A stretch of 37,215 bases of DNA from Kitasatospora sp. DSM 101779 (GCF_025655475.1 NZ_JAHTIK010000001.1:3170472-3207686), one strand, 5' to 3'; shown: positions 7,763-15,924, numbered from the stretch's first letter. Numbers and translations are program-made. The notes: generated by a model not told the origin, from the sequence alone.

Positions 7763-9001
7763 ATGACCAAGACCAGCCAGCGGCCCGACACCGACCAGCA
7801 GCCCGGCCCCGGGGGTGGGCCGGCTCCGGCGACGGCCCTGCTGCCCCGTCCCGCGGCCACCGACCGGATCGCGGTCGGCGCGTTCCTGCTCTCCGCGCAG
7901 TTCCCCGGGCAGGGCCACGGCGAGGCGCTGGCCCGCACGGTGGACGCGGCCGTCGCCGCGGAACGGGCCGGCCTGGACGCGGTCTGGCTGGCGGAGCACC
8001 ACTTCGTGCCGTACGGCGTCTGTCCGGACGCCGCGACGCTGGCCGGGCTGCTGCTGGGGCGGACGCGGCGGATCGGCGTCGGCACCGCGGTCAGCGTGCT
8101 GTCCACGGCGCACCCGGTGGCGCTCGGCGAGCGGGCTGCGCTGCTGCACCTGGTCTCCGGCGGCCGGTTCACGCTCGGGGTGGGCCGCGGCGGTCCGTGG
8201 ATCGACCTCGACGTCTTCGGCGCCGGTGTGGACGCCTACGAGTCGGGCTTCCCGGAGCGTCTGGACCTGCTGCTGCGCTGGCTGCACGGCACCCGGGTCG
8301 GGGCGGACGGGCCGCAGTTCTCGTTCCCGGAGGTGGCGGTGGTGCCGCGGGCCTCCGAGCCGCTCCGCCCGGCCGGGCTCGCGGACTGGCTCGGCCTCGC
8401 CGGACCCGAGGCGGAGGCGGACCTGCTACGGCACTTCCCCCGGCAGCGCCAGGAGGCGGGCGGGCGCCCTCGGTCCGGGCCGCCGGTGGTGATGGCCTGC
8501 ACCTCGCCCACCGGGGTGCGCACGGCCGCCGAGAGAGGCCTGCCGATGCTGCTCGGCATGCACTCGGGCGACGAGGACAAGCAGCAGATGCTGGCCGCCT
8601 ACCGGGAGGCCTGGCGGGCCTGCGGGCGCGGCGAGGAGCAGCTCGTGCGGGTCGAGCGGGAGCACGTCGCGGCGGGCGTGGTGCAGGTGGCCGACCGGAC
8701 GGCGGTGGCCCGGGCGGACCTGTTGCGGTCGATGCCGGGCTGGTTCGAGTACGGGCTCGGCGCGCACCGCACGGTCGACGGGCGGGAACGCCGGATGCGC
8801 GACCCGCGCGCGTACACCGAGCTGCTGTGCGACCTGCACGCGGTGGGTACGCCGCGGCAGTGCGCGGACCGGCTGCTGGCGACCGCCGAGTGCACCGGGA
8901 TCCGCCGTTTCGCGCTGCTCGCCGAGGGCTCCGGCGACCGTGAGGCGACCTTGCACAACATCGAGCGGCTCGGCTCGGAAGTCCTCCCCGAACTGGGCTG
9001 A
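7763..9001 (+). CDS. LLM-class (luciferase-like) flavin-dependent oxidoreductase
   Basis: This 412-residue protein fits the bacterial luciferase-like TIM barrel. After a disordered leader of about 30 residues come GAFLLSAQFPGQGHG, then a block around residue 75 (VWLAEHHFVPYGVCPDAATLAG) that contains the family EHH motif, then RRIGVGTAVSVLSTAHPVALGERAALL and GRFTLGVGRGG. Members use reduced F420 or FMN to oxidise small molecules. The cofactor and substrate here are not determinable. The ribosome site GAGGAGG lies about 7 bases before the ATG. It is monocistronic, since an 18-bp terminator hairpin follows it at once. Confidence 0.85.
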   Translation: MTKTSQRPDTDQQPGPGGGPAPATALLPRPAATDRIAVGAFLLSAQFPGQGHGEALARTVDAAVAAERAGLDAVWLAEHHFVPYGVCPDAATLAGLLLGRTRRIGVGTAVSVLSTAHPVALGERAALLHLVSGGRFTLGVGRGGPWIDLDVFGAGVDAYESGFPERLDLLLRWLHGTRVGADGPQFSFPEVAVVPRASEPLRPAGLADWLGLAGPEAEADLLRHFPRQRQEAGGRPRSGPPVVMACTSPTGVRTAAERGLPMLLGMHSGDEDKQQMLAAYREAWRACGRGEEQLVRVEREHVAAGVVQVADRTAVARADLLRSMPGWFEYGLGAHRTVDGRERRMRDPRAYTELLCDLHAVGTPRQCADRLLATAECTGIRRFALLAEGSGDREATLHNIERLGSEVLPELG

Positions 9002-9018
9002 CGGCGGGTTCCCGGACA

Positions 9019-9061
9019 GCCGACGGGGCCGGCCGGTGCGGTCCCGGCCGGCCCCGTCGGC
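9019..9061. terminator. Strong bidirectional terminator (18-bp perfect stem)
   Basis: Arms 9019-9036 and 9044-9061 are perfectly complementary over 18 bp with a 7-base loop. The element lies between the convergent oxidoreductase and SCO5389-family genes and is the longest perfect stem I found in the window. Confidence 0.85.
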
Positions 9062-9066
9062 CGGTG

Positions 9067-9459
9067 TCAGCAGTCGCGCAGCTCGGGCGACTGGTTGAGC
9101 AGCTGGGCCCGGACGGACGTGAAGCGCGCGTGCCGCTCCTCGTTCGCCTCGGACGGGGTGAAGACCGCCACCCGGTGGCAGTTCTGGAACGCCAACCGCA
9201 CGCCGAAGTGCCGCTGGAGGGCGCCCCGGATCGCGTCGCTGGCCATCGCGCGCAGCAGCTGGCCGCGGGCCTGCTCGCTGGGCGGCGGGACGTGGTTGTC
9301 GGCGAAGTCGGTGCCGTCGACCTTCGTCTGGGCGACCAGCGAGCTGATCAGCTCCCAGGCGTACGGGAGGGAGGTACGGACGCAGTCGACGAACTCCCTC
9401 TCGTCGACCTCGCCTCTCTCGGCCTTCTCGAGCAGGGCCGGTGAGACGTCGAGCGACAT
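9067..9459 (-). CDS. SCO5389-family conserved protein
   Basis: A 130-residue soluble protein that I recognise as the SCO5389 family, named after the S. coelicolor protein at the same locus. Its function is unknown. It contains the segments SLPYAWELISSLVAQTKVDG, ADNHVPPPSEQARGQLLRA and RHFGVRLAFQNCHRVAVF, and it ends in ELRDC. It has no signal peptide, membrane segment or obvious catalytic motif. GAGAGGAG on the minus strand lies 6-13 bases before the ATG at 9459 and fixes the start. It is separated from nucS by a 555-base divergent gap and seems to be transcribed alone. Confidence 0.85.
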   Translation of the reverse strand: MSLDVSPALLEKAERGEVDEREFVDCVRTSLPYAWELISSLVAQTKVDGTDFADNHVPPPSEQARGQLLRAMASDAIRGALQRHFGVRLAFQNCHRVAVFTPSEANEERHARFTSVRAQLLNQSPELRDC

Positions 9460-10014
9460 TGGGTTCTCCTCTCGCGGTCCACCGCGGCGCGGCCCGCCGG
9501 GGTGGTCTTGCGGTTGGTGCGGTCGTGCTCGGTGGTGCGGTCCTGCTCGGTCCGTGCACGCGAACCGGCCGCCACCGCCGCCGACCTGACGATCGGTCGG
9601 AGTGACGATGGATCAGTCCGCGCCCGGGGAGCCCGGCGCGGGCGCCGCGGGAGCGGTGGTGACGGTGGGCGGGTGGCATCCGGGCGCACCACCGCCGCGC
9701 GGGCGTGCGCCGGCGCGGCAGCGTGCGGTCGCGCAGGACGACGGACGCTCACACCAGGGTGACAGGCGATTGCTCAGTGCGACGAGCTAATGCGTCGAAT
9801 ACCATCGGAATCGGTGCCGCAGCGGCCAGATTGGCCGGATCGTGTCGCAGCGTTCATCGCGAGTCTCCGTCCCCGTGGGTCGGCTCCCGCCGGGCGGAGG
9901 CCGCGTGCACGGCGTGTGACCGTGCGGACACCATGGTTCGCCGGATGCGCGAATTCTTCACCCCGTCCTCGCGGAATCGCATCAACTGGCCCCGGTGGGC
10001 TAGCGTGGTCGACC
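9460..10014. other. 555-base divergent intergenic region upstream of nucS
   Basis: No convincing gene is visible. Open frames cross it, but the frame leading into nucS (from the ATG at 9790) has no third-position G/C bias between 9790 and 10014, so it is not coding. One small frame (9608-9790) has a GGAG site and an 80% G/C third position and is listed separately at low confidence. A/T-richer patches lie near 9780-9860 and 9940-9990, where the nucS promoter would be. Confidence 0.6.
9608..9790 (+). CDS. Possible small ORF upstream of nucS (60 aa), doubtful
   Basis: ATG at 9608 with GGAG at 9599-9602, ending in TAA at 9788-9790. The product would be a 60-residue Gly/Ala/Pro/Arg-rich peptide with no recognised motif. 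About 48 of 60 third positions are G or C, which is below its neighbours and near the local average. I do not recognise it. It is recorded because of its ribosome site. Confidence 0.15.
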   Translation: MDQSAPGEPGAGAAGAVVTVGGWHPGAPPPRGRAPARQRAVAQDDGRSHQGDRRLLSATS

Positions 10015-10015
10015 G
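10001..10015 (+). promoter_or_regulatory. -10 element suggesting a leaderless nucS mRNA
   Basis: TAGCGT at 10001-10006 matches the actinobacterial -10 pattern TANNNT and is followed after 8 bases by the nucS GTG start. Transcription would then begin at or within a few bases of the start codon. No ribosome site is visible in front of the GTG. The -35 region is not recognisable. Confidence 0.55.
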
Positions 10016-10674
10016 TGCGTCTCGTAATTGCCCGCTGCTCCGTCGACTATGCCGGACGGCTCTCCGCCCACCTCCCGTCCGCCACCCGCCTCATCCTGGT
10101 GAAGGCCGACGGGAGCGTCAGCATCCACGCCGACGACCGCGCCTACAAGCCGCTGAACTGGATGTCGCCGCCCTGCACCCTCAAGGAGGCCGACGGCACC
10201 TGGACGGTGGTCAACAAGGCCGGCGAAAAGCTGATCATCACGCTGGAGGACGTCCTCCACGACTCCTCGCACGACCTGGGCGTCGACCCCGGTCTGGTGA
10301 AGGACGGCGTCGAGGCGCACCTGCAGGAGCTGCTCGCCGACCGCATGGAGGTCCTCGGCGCCGGCTGGTCGCTGATCCGCCGCGAGTACCCGACCGCGAT
10401 CGGCCCGGTGGACATCCTCTGCCGCGACGCGGACGGCGCCACGGTGGCCGTGGAGATCAAGCGCCGCGGCGAGATCGACGGCGTCGAGCAGCTCACCCGC
10501 TACCTCGAACTCCTCAACCGGGACCCGCTGCTGGCCCCGGTGAAGGGCGTCTTCGCCGCCCAGGAGATCAAGCCGCAGGCCCGTGTCCTCGCCACCGACC
10601 GCGGCATCGGCTGCGTCGTGCTCGACTACGACGAGCTGCGCGGCATCGACGACGACAAGCTGAAGCTGTTCTAG
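10015..10674 (+). CDS. nucS: Mismatch-specific endonuclease NucS (EndoMS)
   Basis: A 219-residue protein with the two-domain NucS layout. The N-terminal DNA-binding half (about 1-110) includes [14 protein letters not shown]. The C-terminal nuclease carries a PD-(D/E)XK core at GPVDILCRD (Asp133) and VAVEIKRRG (Glu147, Lys149). The tail ends in DDDKLKLF, the short hydrophobic C-terminal motif by which NucS proteins bind the sliding clamp. In actinobacteria, which lack MutS/MutL, NucS cuts both strands at certain mismatches and lowers mutation and recombination between diverged sequences. The GTG at 10015 gives the standard length and the conserved [16 protein letters not shown] start. An in-frame ATG at 9790 is rejected because the extra stretch lacks codon bias. 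Confidence 0.93.
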   Translation: MRLVIARCSVDYAGRLSAHLPSATRLILVKADGSVSIHADDRAYKPLNWMSPPCTLKEADGTWTVVNKAGEKLIITLEDVLHDSSHDLGVDPGLVKDGVEAHLQELLADRMEVLGAGWSLIRREYPTAIGPVDILCRDADGATVAVEIKRRGEIDGVEQLTRYLELLNRDPLLAPVKGVFAAQEIKPQARVLATDRGIGCVVLDYDELRGIDDDKLKLF

Positions 10675-10680
10675 GCCGCC

Positions 10681-10702
10681 GCCCTCCCCGTCCCGGGAGG
10701 GC
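10681..10702. terminator. Terminator hairpin between convergent nucS and ATPase genes
   Basis: GCCCTCCC (10681-10688) pairs with GGGAGGGC (10695-10702) across a 6-base loop, 6 bases after the nucS stop. TTCCCC follows on the plus strand. Confidence 0.65.
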
Positions 10703-10726
10703 TTCCCCCTGGCGGGCGTCCCCGTG

Positions 10727-12934
10727 CTACGGCGTCGAGGGACTGCCCGAGGGGTCGGCGGTCGGCGACGGGCTGGCGCTGCTGGTCGGCGACGCACTGG
10801 TCGGCGGCGGCGACGTGGTCGTGCTGGTGCCCGTCGTCGGGGTCTTGCTGGTCTGGCCCGGGGCGGGCGCGGTGGTCCTGGTCGCGGTGGGCTTGCGGGT
10901 GCCGGTGGTGCTCGCCGAGGCGGACGCCGACTCGGAGGCCGAGGCCGAGACCGACGCCGAGGGGCTCTCGGACGGGCTGTCGCTCGGCGCGGCCGTCGGG
11001 GAGCCGGAGGCGGTGGCGGGCAGGTCGTCGCCGAGGGAGCTGTCGTCCACCGAGGTGCCGGGCGAGGTGCGGCCGGTGCCCGCGGAGTCCTCGCCGCCCG
11101 CGTTGAGCCCGATCGCGGTGCCCAGCACGCCCAGCGCGACCACGGCAGCCGCCGCGGCGATCGCGGCCCGCTTGGCGTCCGACCCCTTCTTCGCCGCGGC
11201 GAGCCGCCAAGGGGCCTTGGCGATGGCCCTGATGACGGGTCGTCGGCCGACGCTCGGCAGTTCCTCGCCGGCGGGCAGCTGGCGGGCCTCCGACTTCAGC
11301 AGGTCCAGCATCCGCCGTCCGGCGGCCCCGGAGCTCGGGTCTCCGAACGCGGCCCGCAGCGCGACCGCGGACTCCAGTTCGGCGAGCGCCCGCTGGTCCG
11401 AGTGCACGCACAGCGCGAGCACGCCGAGCTCGTGGTGGAACCAGGCCTCCTCGGCGGTGGCGCGCAGCACCCGGGCGGCCTCCAGGCCGAGCTTGAGGAC
11501 GCGCTCCCAGGCCCCCCAGCGCAGCGACAGGGCCAGTGCGGGGGCGGCCGCACGGGCGAGCCGCAGCACGGCCTCCGGGCGGTCGGCGGCCCGGTCGGCG
11601 AGCAGGGCGCCGACGAGGACCTCCGCCTCGGCGGAGATCTGCTCGGTGGTGACCGAGCCGTGCCCGACCCACCAGGAGAAGTGCTCGGCGGCGCCGTAGG
11701 CGACCGTGCCGGGGTCGAAGCGGCCGGCGAGGAGCTCGGGGACGCCGGTGGTGAGCCTGTGGTGGCCGCCGACGGACACCGCGAGGCCGGCGTCGACGAG
11801 TTCGCGCAGGGCACTCTCGCCGAGTCCGACGTCGATCAGGGCCGGCAGGTGCGGGGCGGTCGGGCACTCGCCGCCGAAGGCCAGCGCCAGCCGCAGTACG
11901 GCCTGAGCGGATTCGCTGAGCCCCTCGGCGAGCCGGACGGCGGGCGCCGCGCTCTCCGCGACGGTCGGCAGCGGGACGGTACGCCGCAGCTCGCCCTCCA
12001 GGACGGCCGGGTCGTCCGGGTCGGCGATCTCCTTGACCAGGCCGAAGACGTTGTGGCGGTCCTCCTGCGCGGCGACCAGGGTGTCCACCGAGACGTCGCG
12101 CTGGCGGAGCAGGGCGGCGGCCTGGACGAAGCGCAGCGGCAGGCCCTCGGACTCGAACCAGAGGTCGACCGCCCAGGCACGTTCGGTCTCGTCGAGCTGA
12201 CGGCCCGCCAGGCGGCCGGCCAGCGTCAGACAGGCGGACTTGGCGAGGCCTGCGACGGGGTGGTCCTCCATCCGCAGGCCGGGCGTGAGCAGCGGGCTGC
12301 CGGGCGGCACGGTGGCGATGAAGGCGCAGTCGGGGGCGGCGTCGAGGAGTTCGCCGAGCTCCTCGTCGTCGACGTCCAGGTCGTCGATCGCGACGACGGC
12401 GCCGACCTGGGAGAGCAGGGACGCCAGGGCGCGGCGGTCGGGCCGGTAGCCGGGGGCGTGGTGGGTCGCGGCGAACAGGTCCTGCAGCAGGTCGGCGCCG
12501 GTGCGGTGGTGACCGCTGAGCCGGACGACGCCGTCCGGGGCGATCCCGGCCGCGGCGTCGGCGACGGCGGCGAGCAGGGTGCTGCGGCCCGAGCCGGCCT
12601 GGCCGACGAGACGGATGGAGCGGCCCTCGGAGAGTGCCGCGACGAGCCGGGCGATGTCGTCCTCGCGGTCGAGCAGCGGCAGGTCGGCGGCGGCGCTGCC
12701 CATGGCGAGCGGGCCGACGGCGGGGCTGGGACCGAGCTCGGGCCGGTCCTGGCGGCGGTCGCGGACGCGGCGCGGCTCCGGGCGCCAGCCGTCCGGGCAG
12801 GGGCGGGCCTCAGAGCCGTCCGGGCCTCCGACGGCCAGCAGCAGGTCTCCGGAGACGACCTCGCCGGTGCGGGGGCGAGCGCCTTCCTGCCCGAAGTCAC
12901 CGGTCGGCTGTCCCACGTTCGTGCTCCGCCCCAT
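10727..12934 (-). CDS. Single-pass membrane P-loop ATPase with Ser/Thr/Pro-rich tail
   Basis: A 735-residue protein. After a polar leader of about 85 residues comes a P-loop ATPase: Walker A is GQAGSGRST near residue 110 and Walker B is VVAIDDLD near 180. A helical region follows that resembles the winged-helix and helical parts of STAND/NB-ARC proteins. One transmembrane helix (AAIAAAAAVVALGVLGTAIGL) lies at about 590-611. The last 123 or so residues are almost only Ser, Thr, Pro, Ala and Gly, would lie outside the membrane, and could be O-glycosylated. Homologues at this locus are usually labelled ATP/GTP-binding protein and no function is known to me. The ATG at 12934 has no clear ribosome site, so the start is uncertain. 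It ends against nucS at a shared terminator. Confidence 0.8.
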   Translation of the reverse strand: MGRSTNVGQPTGDFGQEGARPRTGEVVSGDLLLAVGGPDGSEARPCPDGWRPEPRRVRDRRQDRPELGPSPAVGPLAMGSAAADLPLLDREDDIARLVAALSEGRSIRLVGQAGSGRSTLLAAVADAAAGIAPDGVVRLSGHHRTGADLLQDLFAATHHAPGYRPDRRALASLLSQVGAVVAIDDLDVDDEELGELLDAAPDCAFIATVPPGSPLLTPGLRMEDHPVAGLAKSACLTLAGRLAGRQLDETERAWAVDLWFESEGLPLRFVQAAALLRQRDVSVDTLVAAQEDRHNVFGLVKEIADPDDPAVLEGELRRTVPLPTVAESAAPAVRLAEGLSESAQAVLRLALAFGGECPTAPHLPALIDVGLGESALRELVDAGLAVSVGGHHRLTTGVPELLAGRFDPGTVAYGAAEHFSWWVGHGSVTTEQISAEAEVLVGALLADRAADRPEAVLRLARAAAPALALSLRWGAWERVLKLGLEAARVLRATAEEAWFHHELGVLALCVHSDQRALAELESAVALRAAFGDPSSGAAGRRMLDLLKSEARQLPAGEELPSVGRRPVIRAIAKAPWRLAAAKKGSDAKRAAIAAAAAVVALGVLGTAIGLNAGGEDSAGTGRTSPGTSVDDSSLGDDLPATASGSPTAAPSDSPSESPSASVSASASESASASASTTGTRKPTATRTTAPAPGQTSKTPTTGTSTTTSPPPTSASPTSSASPSPTADPSGSPSTP

Positions 12935-13142
12935 GGTCGGCCGCCGGGCTCGTGCCGGACGGCGTCGGACGGCCGCTCACCGGGTCGAGTCCCGCGCGGC
13001 CGTGCTTGTGAGCGCAGACTTTTCCACACTCGACGCGTGCAGCACAGACCGGTACCCCCAAGTAACGTTTCGGGTGGTCGCGCAAGGGGGCGCCGGGGCC
13101 GTCAGGACCGGGCGACGGGGCCGGCGGGACGGGCCCGCGGGG

Positions 13143-13514
13143 TCAGGCGGTCGGCAGGATCAGCGGCCCGGCGGGGAGGCTCCCGAGGGCGGGCATCGAG
13201 GTGCCGTAGGCGTCGGGGACGGTGCCCTCGACGGCGAGGATGCGGTGCAGCCGGGTCGCGACGAGCAGCCGCTGCAGCTGGGCGGGGACGTGCCGCAGGA
13301 CGAGGCGGCGGCCGATGCGGCCGGCCCGCCGGTGGGTGCCCATGATGACGCCGAGGCCGGTGGCGTCCCAGAACTCCAGTCGGCCGAGGTCGAGCACCAG
13401 GTCGCCCTGGCCGCCGTCGACGGCGGCGTGCAGGACGGCACGGGCGTCGGCGGCGCTGCGCACATCGAGCCGGCCCTCGATGGCCAGACCGCTGTGGTCG
13501 CCGGTGATGCGCAC
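13143..13514 (-). CDS. STAS-domain protein, anti-sigma factor antagonist-like
   Basis: The 123-residue product is a single STAS domain: VRITGDHSGLAIEGRLDV at the N-terminus, VLDLGRLEFWDATGLGVIMG around residues 40-59, and GRRLVLRHVPAQLQRLLVATRLHRIL. STAS antagonists free sigma factors by binding anti-sigma kinases and are switched off by phosphorylation of a Ser directly after the conserved Asp. Here Asp50 is followed by Ala51 and Thr52, so the usual acceptor is missing. The last 20 residues or so form a Pro/Gly-rich tail beyond the domain. GGAGGAGGA 6-14 bases before the GTG at 13514 fixes this start over a longer open frame to 13733. No kinase or sigma gene adjoins it. Confidence 0.85.
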   Translation of the reverse strand: MRITGDHSGLAIEGRLDVRSAADARAVLHAAVDGGQGDLVLDLGRLEFWDATGLGVIMGTHRRAGRIGRRLVLRHVPAQLQRLLVATRLHRILAVEGTVPDAYGTSMPALGSLPAGPLILPTA

Positions 13515-13842
13515 GCTCTCCTCCTCCGCTCGCCGTTCGGGTGTCCCGGGGCCCGGGCCGGCCGGGCGTACGTGGACGCCGCGCACCGGGGGCCGCGCCG
13601 GTATCCCCCTCGTCTGACGGTCAACCAACTCCGCAGGTTTCTCCCCTTCGGCGGAGTGCGTGGCAACTTCACCCGTCCGAGGGAATATACGCAGGAACTC
13701 CCCATACCTACGCTCGATTACCGCCCAAATCACCCGTCTGCGGCAGCATCGTGAGCAAACTCACCCGCGCGGGTGCGCCGTTGTGAGGGCCGGGTCACAC
13801 GGGGGGTGTCGCCGCCCCGTTCCGGCGACCCGGCCCCGGCGT
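13515..13842. other. 328-base gap: STAS promoter region and dehydrogenase terminator
   Basis: No gene is supported. From right to left on the minus strand it holds a branched hairpin after the dehydrogenase gene (13787-13836), a 12-bp perfect palindrome ACCCGCGCGGGT (13763-13774) touching a GTGAG-CAAA-CTCAC hairpin (13751-13764), and an A/T-rich patch (about 13680-13760). That patch contains a TATATT -10-like hexamer at 13684-13689 (minus strand), which could drive the STAS gene. The -35 is not recognisable. Confidence 0.5.
13787..13836 (-). terminator. Branched terminator-like hairpin after the dehydrogenase gene
   Basis: GGGCCGGGTC (13787-13796) and GACCCGGCCC (13827-13836) form a perfect 10-bp outer stem. 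Inside are two small stems, an ACAC/GTGT pair and a GCCG/CGGC pair. It begins 6 bases after the dehydrogenase stop on the minus strand. Confidence 0.55.
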
Positions 13843-14709
13843 TCAGTCCTCGTAGGGGTAGAAACCGCGGCCGCTCTTGCGCCCGAGATCGCCGGCGGTG
13901 ACCATGCGGGCCATCACCTCCGGGGCGGCGAACTTCTCGTCCTGGGTCTCGGCGTAGATGTTGCGGGCCGCGTTCACCAGGATGTCGACGCCGGTGAGGT
14001 CGGCGGTCTGCAGCGGGCCCATCGGGTGGCCGAAGCCGAGCCGGCAGGCGGTGTCGATGTCCTCGGCGGTGGCCACCCCGGACTCGTACAGCCGGGCGGC
14101 CTCGACGACCAGGGCGGTGATCAGGCGGGTGGTGATGAAGCCGGCGACGTCGCGGTTGACCACCACGACCTCCTTGCCGACGCCCTCGGCGTAGGCGCGG
14201 GCGGCGGCCAGCGTCCCGTCACTCGTCTTGTATCCGCGGACCAGCTCGACCAGGCGCATCAGCGGCACCGGCGAGAAGAAGTGGACGCCGACGACGCTCT
14301 CCGGACGGGAGGTAGCGGCGGCGATCCGGGTGATCGGGATGGCCGAGGTGTTGGTGGCGAGGACGGCACCGTCCTTGGCGATCTTGTCGAGCTCGCGGAA
14401 CACGCCCTCCTTGACGTCCAGCCGCTCGAAGACCGCCTCGACGACGATGTCGGCCTCGCCGGCCGCACCCAGGTCGGTGGTGGTGGTGATCCGGCCGAGC
14501 GCCGCCTCCGCCTCCTCGGCGGTCATCCGGCCCTTGCCCACGAACTTCTCGTACGAGGCCCGGATGCCGTCGAGGCCTCGCTGCAGGGCGGCCTCGGTGA
14601 CGTCCCGCAGCACCACCGGGTGTCCGGCCTGCGCCGAGACCTGGGCGATGCCGGCGCCCATCAGGCCCGCGCCGATCACGGCGATCCGCTGGGTGGATGC
14701 GTTGCTCAT
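13843..14709 (-). CDS. 3-hydroxybutyryl-CoA dehydrogenase
   Basis: The 288-residue protein has the normal length of bacterial HBD. The NAD(P)-binding Rossmann motif GAGLMGAG is at residues 13-20. The catalytic set is visible: Ser122 in TNTSAIPI, His143 in the HFFSP motif, and Glu155 in RLVEL. The C-terminal domain includes the PMGPLQTADLTGVD block and ends RKSGRGFYPYED. It interconverts acetoacetyl-CoA and 3-hydroxybutyryl-CoA, linking fatty-acid, PHB and ethylmalonyl-CoA pathways in the cytoplasm. GGGAG about 10 bases before the ATG at 14709 supports the start. It diverges from the next small membrane-protein gene. Confidence 0.93.
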   Translation of the reverse strand: MSNASTQRIAVIGAGLMGAGIAQVSAQAGHPVVLRDVTEAALQRGLDGIRASYEKFVGKGRMTAEEAEAALGRITTTTDLGAAGEADIVVEAVFERLDVKEGVFRELDKIAKDGAVLATNTSAIPITRIAAATSRPESVVGVHFFSPVPLMRLVELVRGYKTSDGTLAAARAYAEGVGKEVVVVNRDVAGFITTRLITALVVEAARLYESGVATAEDIDTACRLGFGHPMGPLQTADLTGVDILVNAARNIYAETQDEKFAAPEVMARMVTAGDLGRKSGRGFYPYED

Positions 14710-14900
14710 GGCAGGGTCTCCCGAGTCCTGGTGGGCGCCCGTCGCCGGCGGTGGCCGGGGGACGCTGGGCCGGGCGCGGTCAGGGCGGGGGCCTCCCCCG
14801 GAGCCGCGCCGCTCACGGCCCGTGACTCTAATGCCCCCGGCCGCCGAACGGTGAGAATGTGGAGTGTGATCTGTACCCGACGGCTGAAGGGTTTGGCGCG

Positions 14901-15215
14901 ATGACCGCGGTGCACCCGCTGCTGGCCCTCCTGATCGGCCTGGGGTTGACCGGGGTGCTGGTGCTGCTGCTGCGCTGGACGTACGGGCGCGGGCGCTCCC
15001 TGGTGGCCCGCCGGCCGCACGCCGGGAACCCGGACGAGTACGGGCTGCTGGTCAGCGTCGCCGCGCCGGCCGACCCGGACGAGGCCCTGCGGATGTCGGC
15101 GCTGCTCACCGCCGAGGGGGTGCGGCACACCCTGGTGGAGACCAGCGCGGGCCCGCGGCTCATGGTGTGGCCGGACGACTCCGCGAAGGCCCGGCAGGCG
15201 CTCGACCGCCGCTGA
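14901..15215 (+). CDS. Small single-pass membrane protein
   Basis: With the ATG at 14901 the product has 104 residues: one N-terminal hydrophobic helix (about 6-24, LLALLIGLGLTGVLVLLLR) and then a soluble domain of about 75 residues with EYGLLVSVAAPADPDEALRMSALLTAEGVRHTLVE. It is conserved in streptomycetes at this locus as far as I recall, with no known function. AAGG at 14887-14890 fits the ATG at 14901. A GTG at 14859 would add 14 residues without a good ribosome site. It converges with the response-regulator gene with only 7 bases between stops. Confidence 0.7.
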   Translation: MTAVHPLLALLIGLGLTGVLVLLLRWTYGRGRSLVARRPHAGNPDEYGLLVSVAAPADPDEALRMSALLTAEGVRHTLVETSAGPRLMVWPDDSAKARQALDRR

Positions 15216-15222
15216 CGGCCCG

Positions 15223-15924
15223 TCACCGCGCCGCCGGGCCGCCCCCGGGCCCGGCCGCCCGCCCCGGCCCGTCGACGGGCAGGATGCCCAGCTCCTGGGC
15301 CAGCACGGCGGCCTGCACCCGGCTGCGCAGCGCGAGCTTCCCGAGGATCCGGCTGACGTGCGTCTTGGTGGTGCCCTCGGCCGTGCCGAGCCAGTCGGCG
15401 ATCTGGGCGTTGGACAGCCCGGCGCCCAGGCAGGCCAGCACCTCCCGTTCTCGGCCGGTCAGCTCGGCGACCGCGGCCCGGGCCTCCGCGGTGTCCCGGC
15501 CGGCGGGCCGCGCGAAGGCCGAGATCAGCCGACGGGTCACCGAGGGCGCCAGCATGCCGTCGCCGCGGGCGACGGTACGGATGCCCTCGATCAGCCCCTC
15601 CGCGTCGACGTCCTTGAGCAGGAAGCCGGCGGCGCCCGCCCGCAGCGCGCCGTAGACGTAGTCGTCGAGGTCGAAGGTGGTCAGCACCAGCACCCGCGCG
15701 GCATCCGCCGCGACGACCTGCCGGGTGGCCTCCACACCGTCCAGCCGGGGCATCTGAATGTCCATCAGCACCACGTCGGGGCGCAGCTCCAGCGCCATCC
15801 GGACGGCCGCCTCGCCGTCCGCGGCCTCGCCGACCACCTCGATGTCCGGCTCGGCCCGCAGGATCATCACCAGTGCGGCCCGCACCGCCGCCTGGTCCTC
15901 CGCGACCAGCACCCTGACGGTCAT
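15223..15924 (-). CDS. NarL/FixJ-family response regulator
   Basis: A 233-residue regulator with a receiver domain (1-120) and a LuxR-type helix-turn-helix (about 150-215). The acidic pocket is Glu9/Asp10, the phospho-acceptor is Asp55 in VLMDIQMP, the switch Thr lies in VLTTFD, and the conserved Lys is in GFLLKDVD. The HTH reads LTGREREVLACLGAGLSNAQIADWL then TKTHVSRIL. The C-terminal 20 residues are Pro/Gly-rich. The start overlaps the stop of the kinase gene by 4 bases (ATGA), so the pair is translationally coupled. The target genes are unknown. The divergent membrane protein beyond the kinase is one possible target. Confidence 0.92.
   Translation of the reverse strand: MTVRVLVAEDQAAVRAALVMILRAEPDIEVVGEAADGEAAVRMALELRPDVVLMDIQMPRLDGVEATRQVVAADAARVLVLTTFDLDDYVYGALRAGAAGFLLKDVDAEGLIEGIRTVARGDGMLAPSVTRRLISAFARPAGRDTAEARAAVAELTGREREVLACLGAGLSNAQIADWLGTAEGTTKTHVSRILGKLALRSRVQAAVLAQELGILPVDGPGRAAGPGGGPAAR

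Noticed and set aside
7534..8172. Long minus-strand open frame extending the small zinc protein to 319 residues
   Set aside because: It lies partly antisense to the flavin oxidoreductase gene, and a good ribosome site stands in front of the GTG at 7533.
9790..10014. Upstream in-frame ATG giving a longer NucS (294 residues)
   Set aside because: The added 75 codons show no G/C bias at third positions and the family begins at [16 protein letters not shown], reached from the GTG at 10015.
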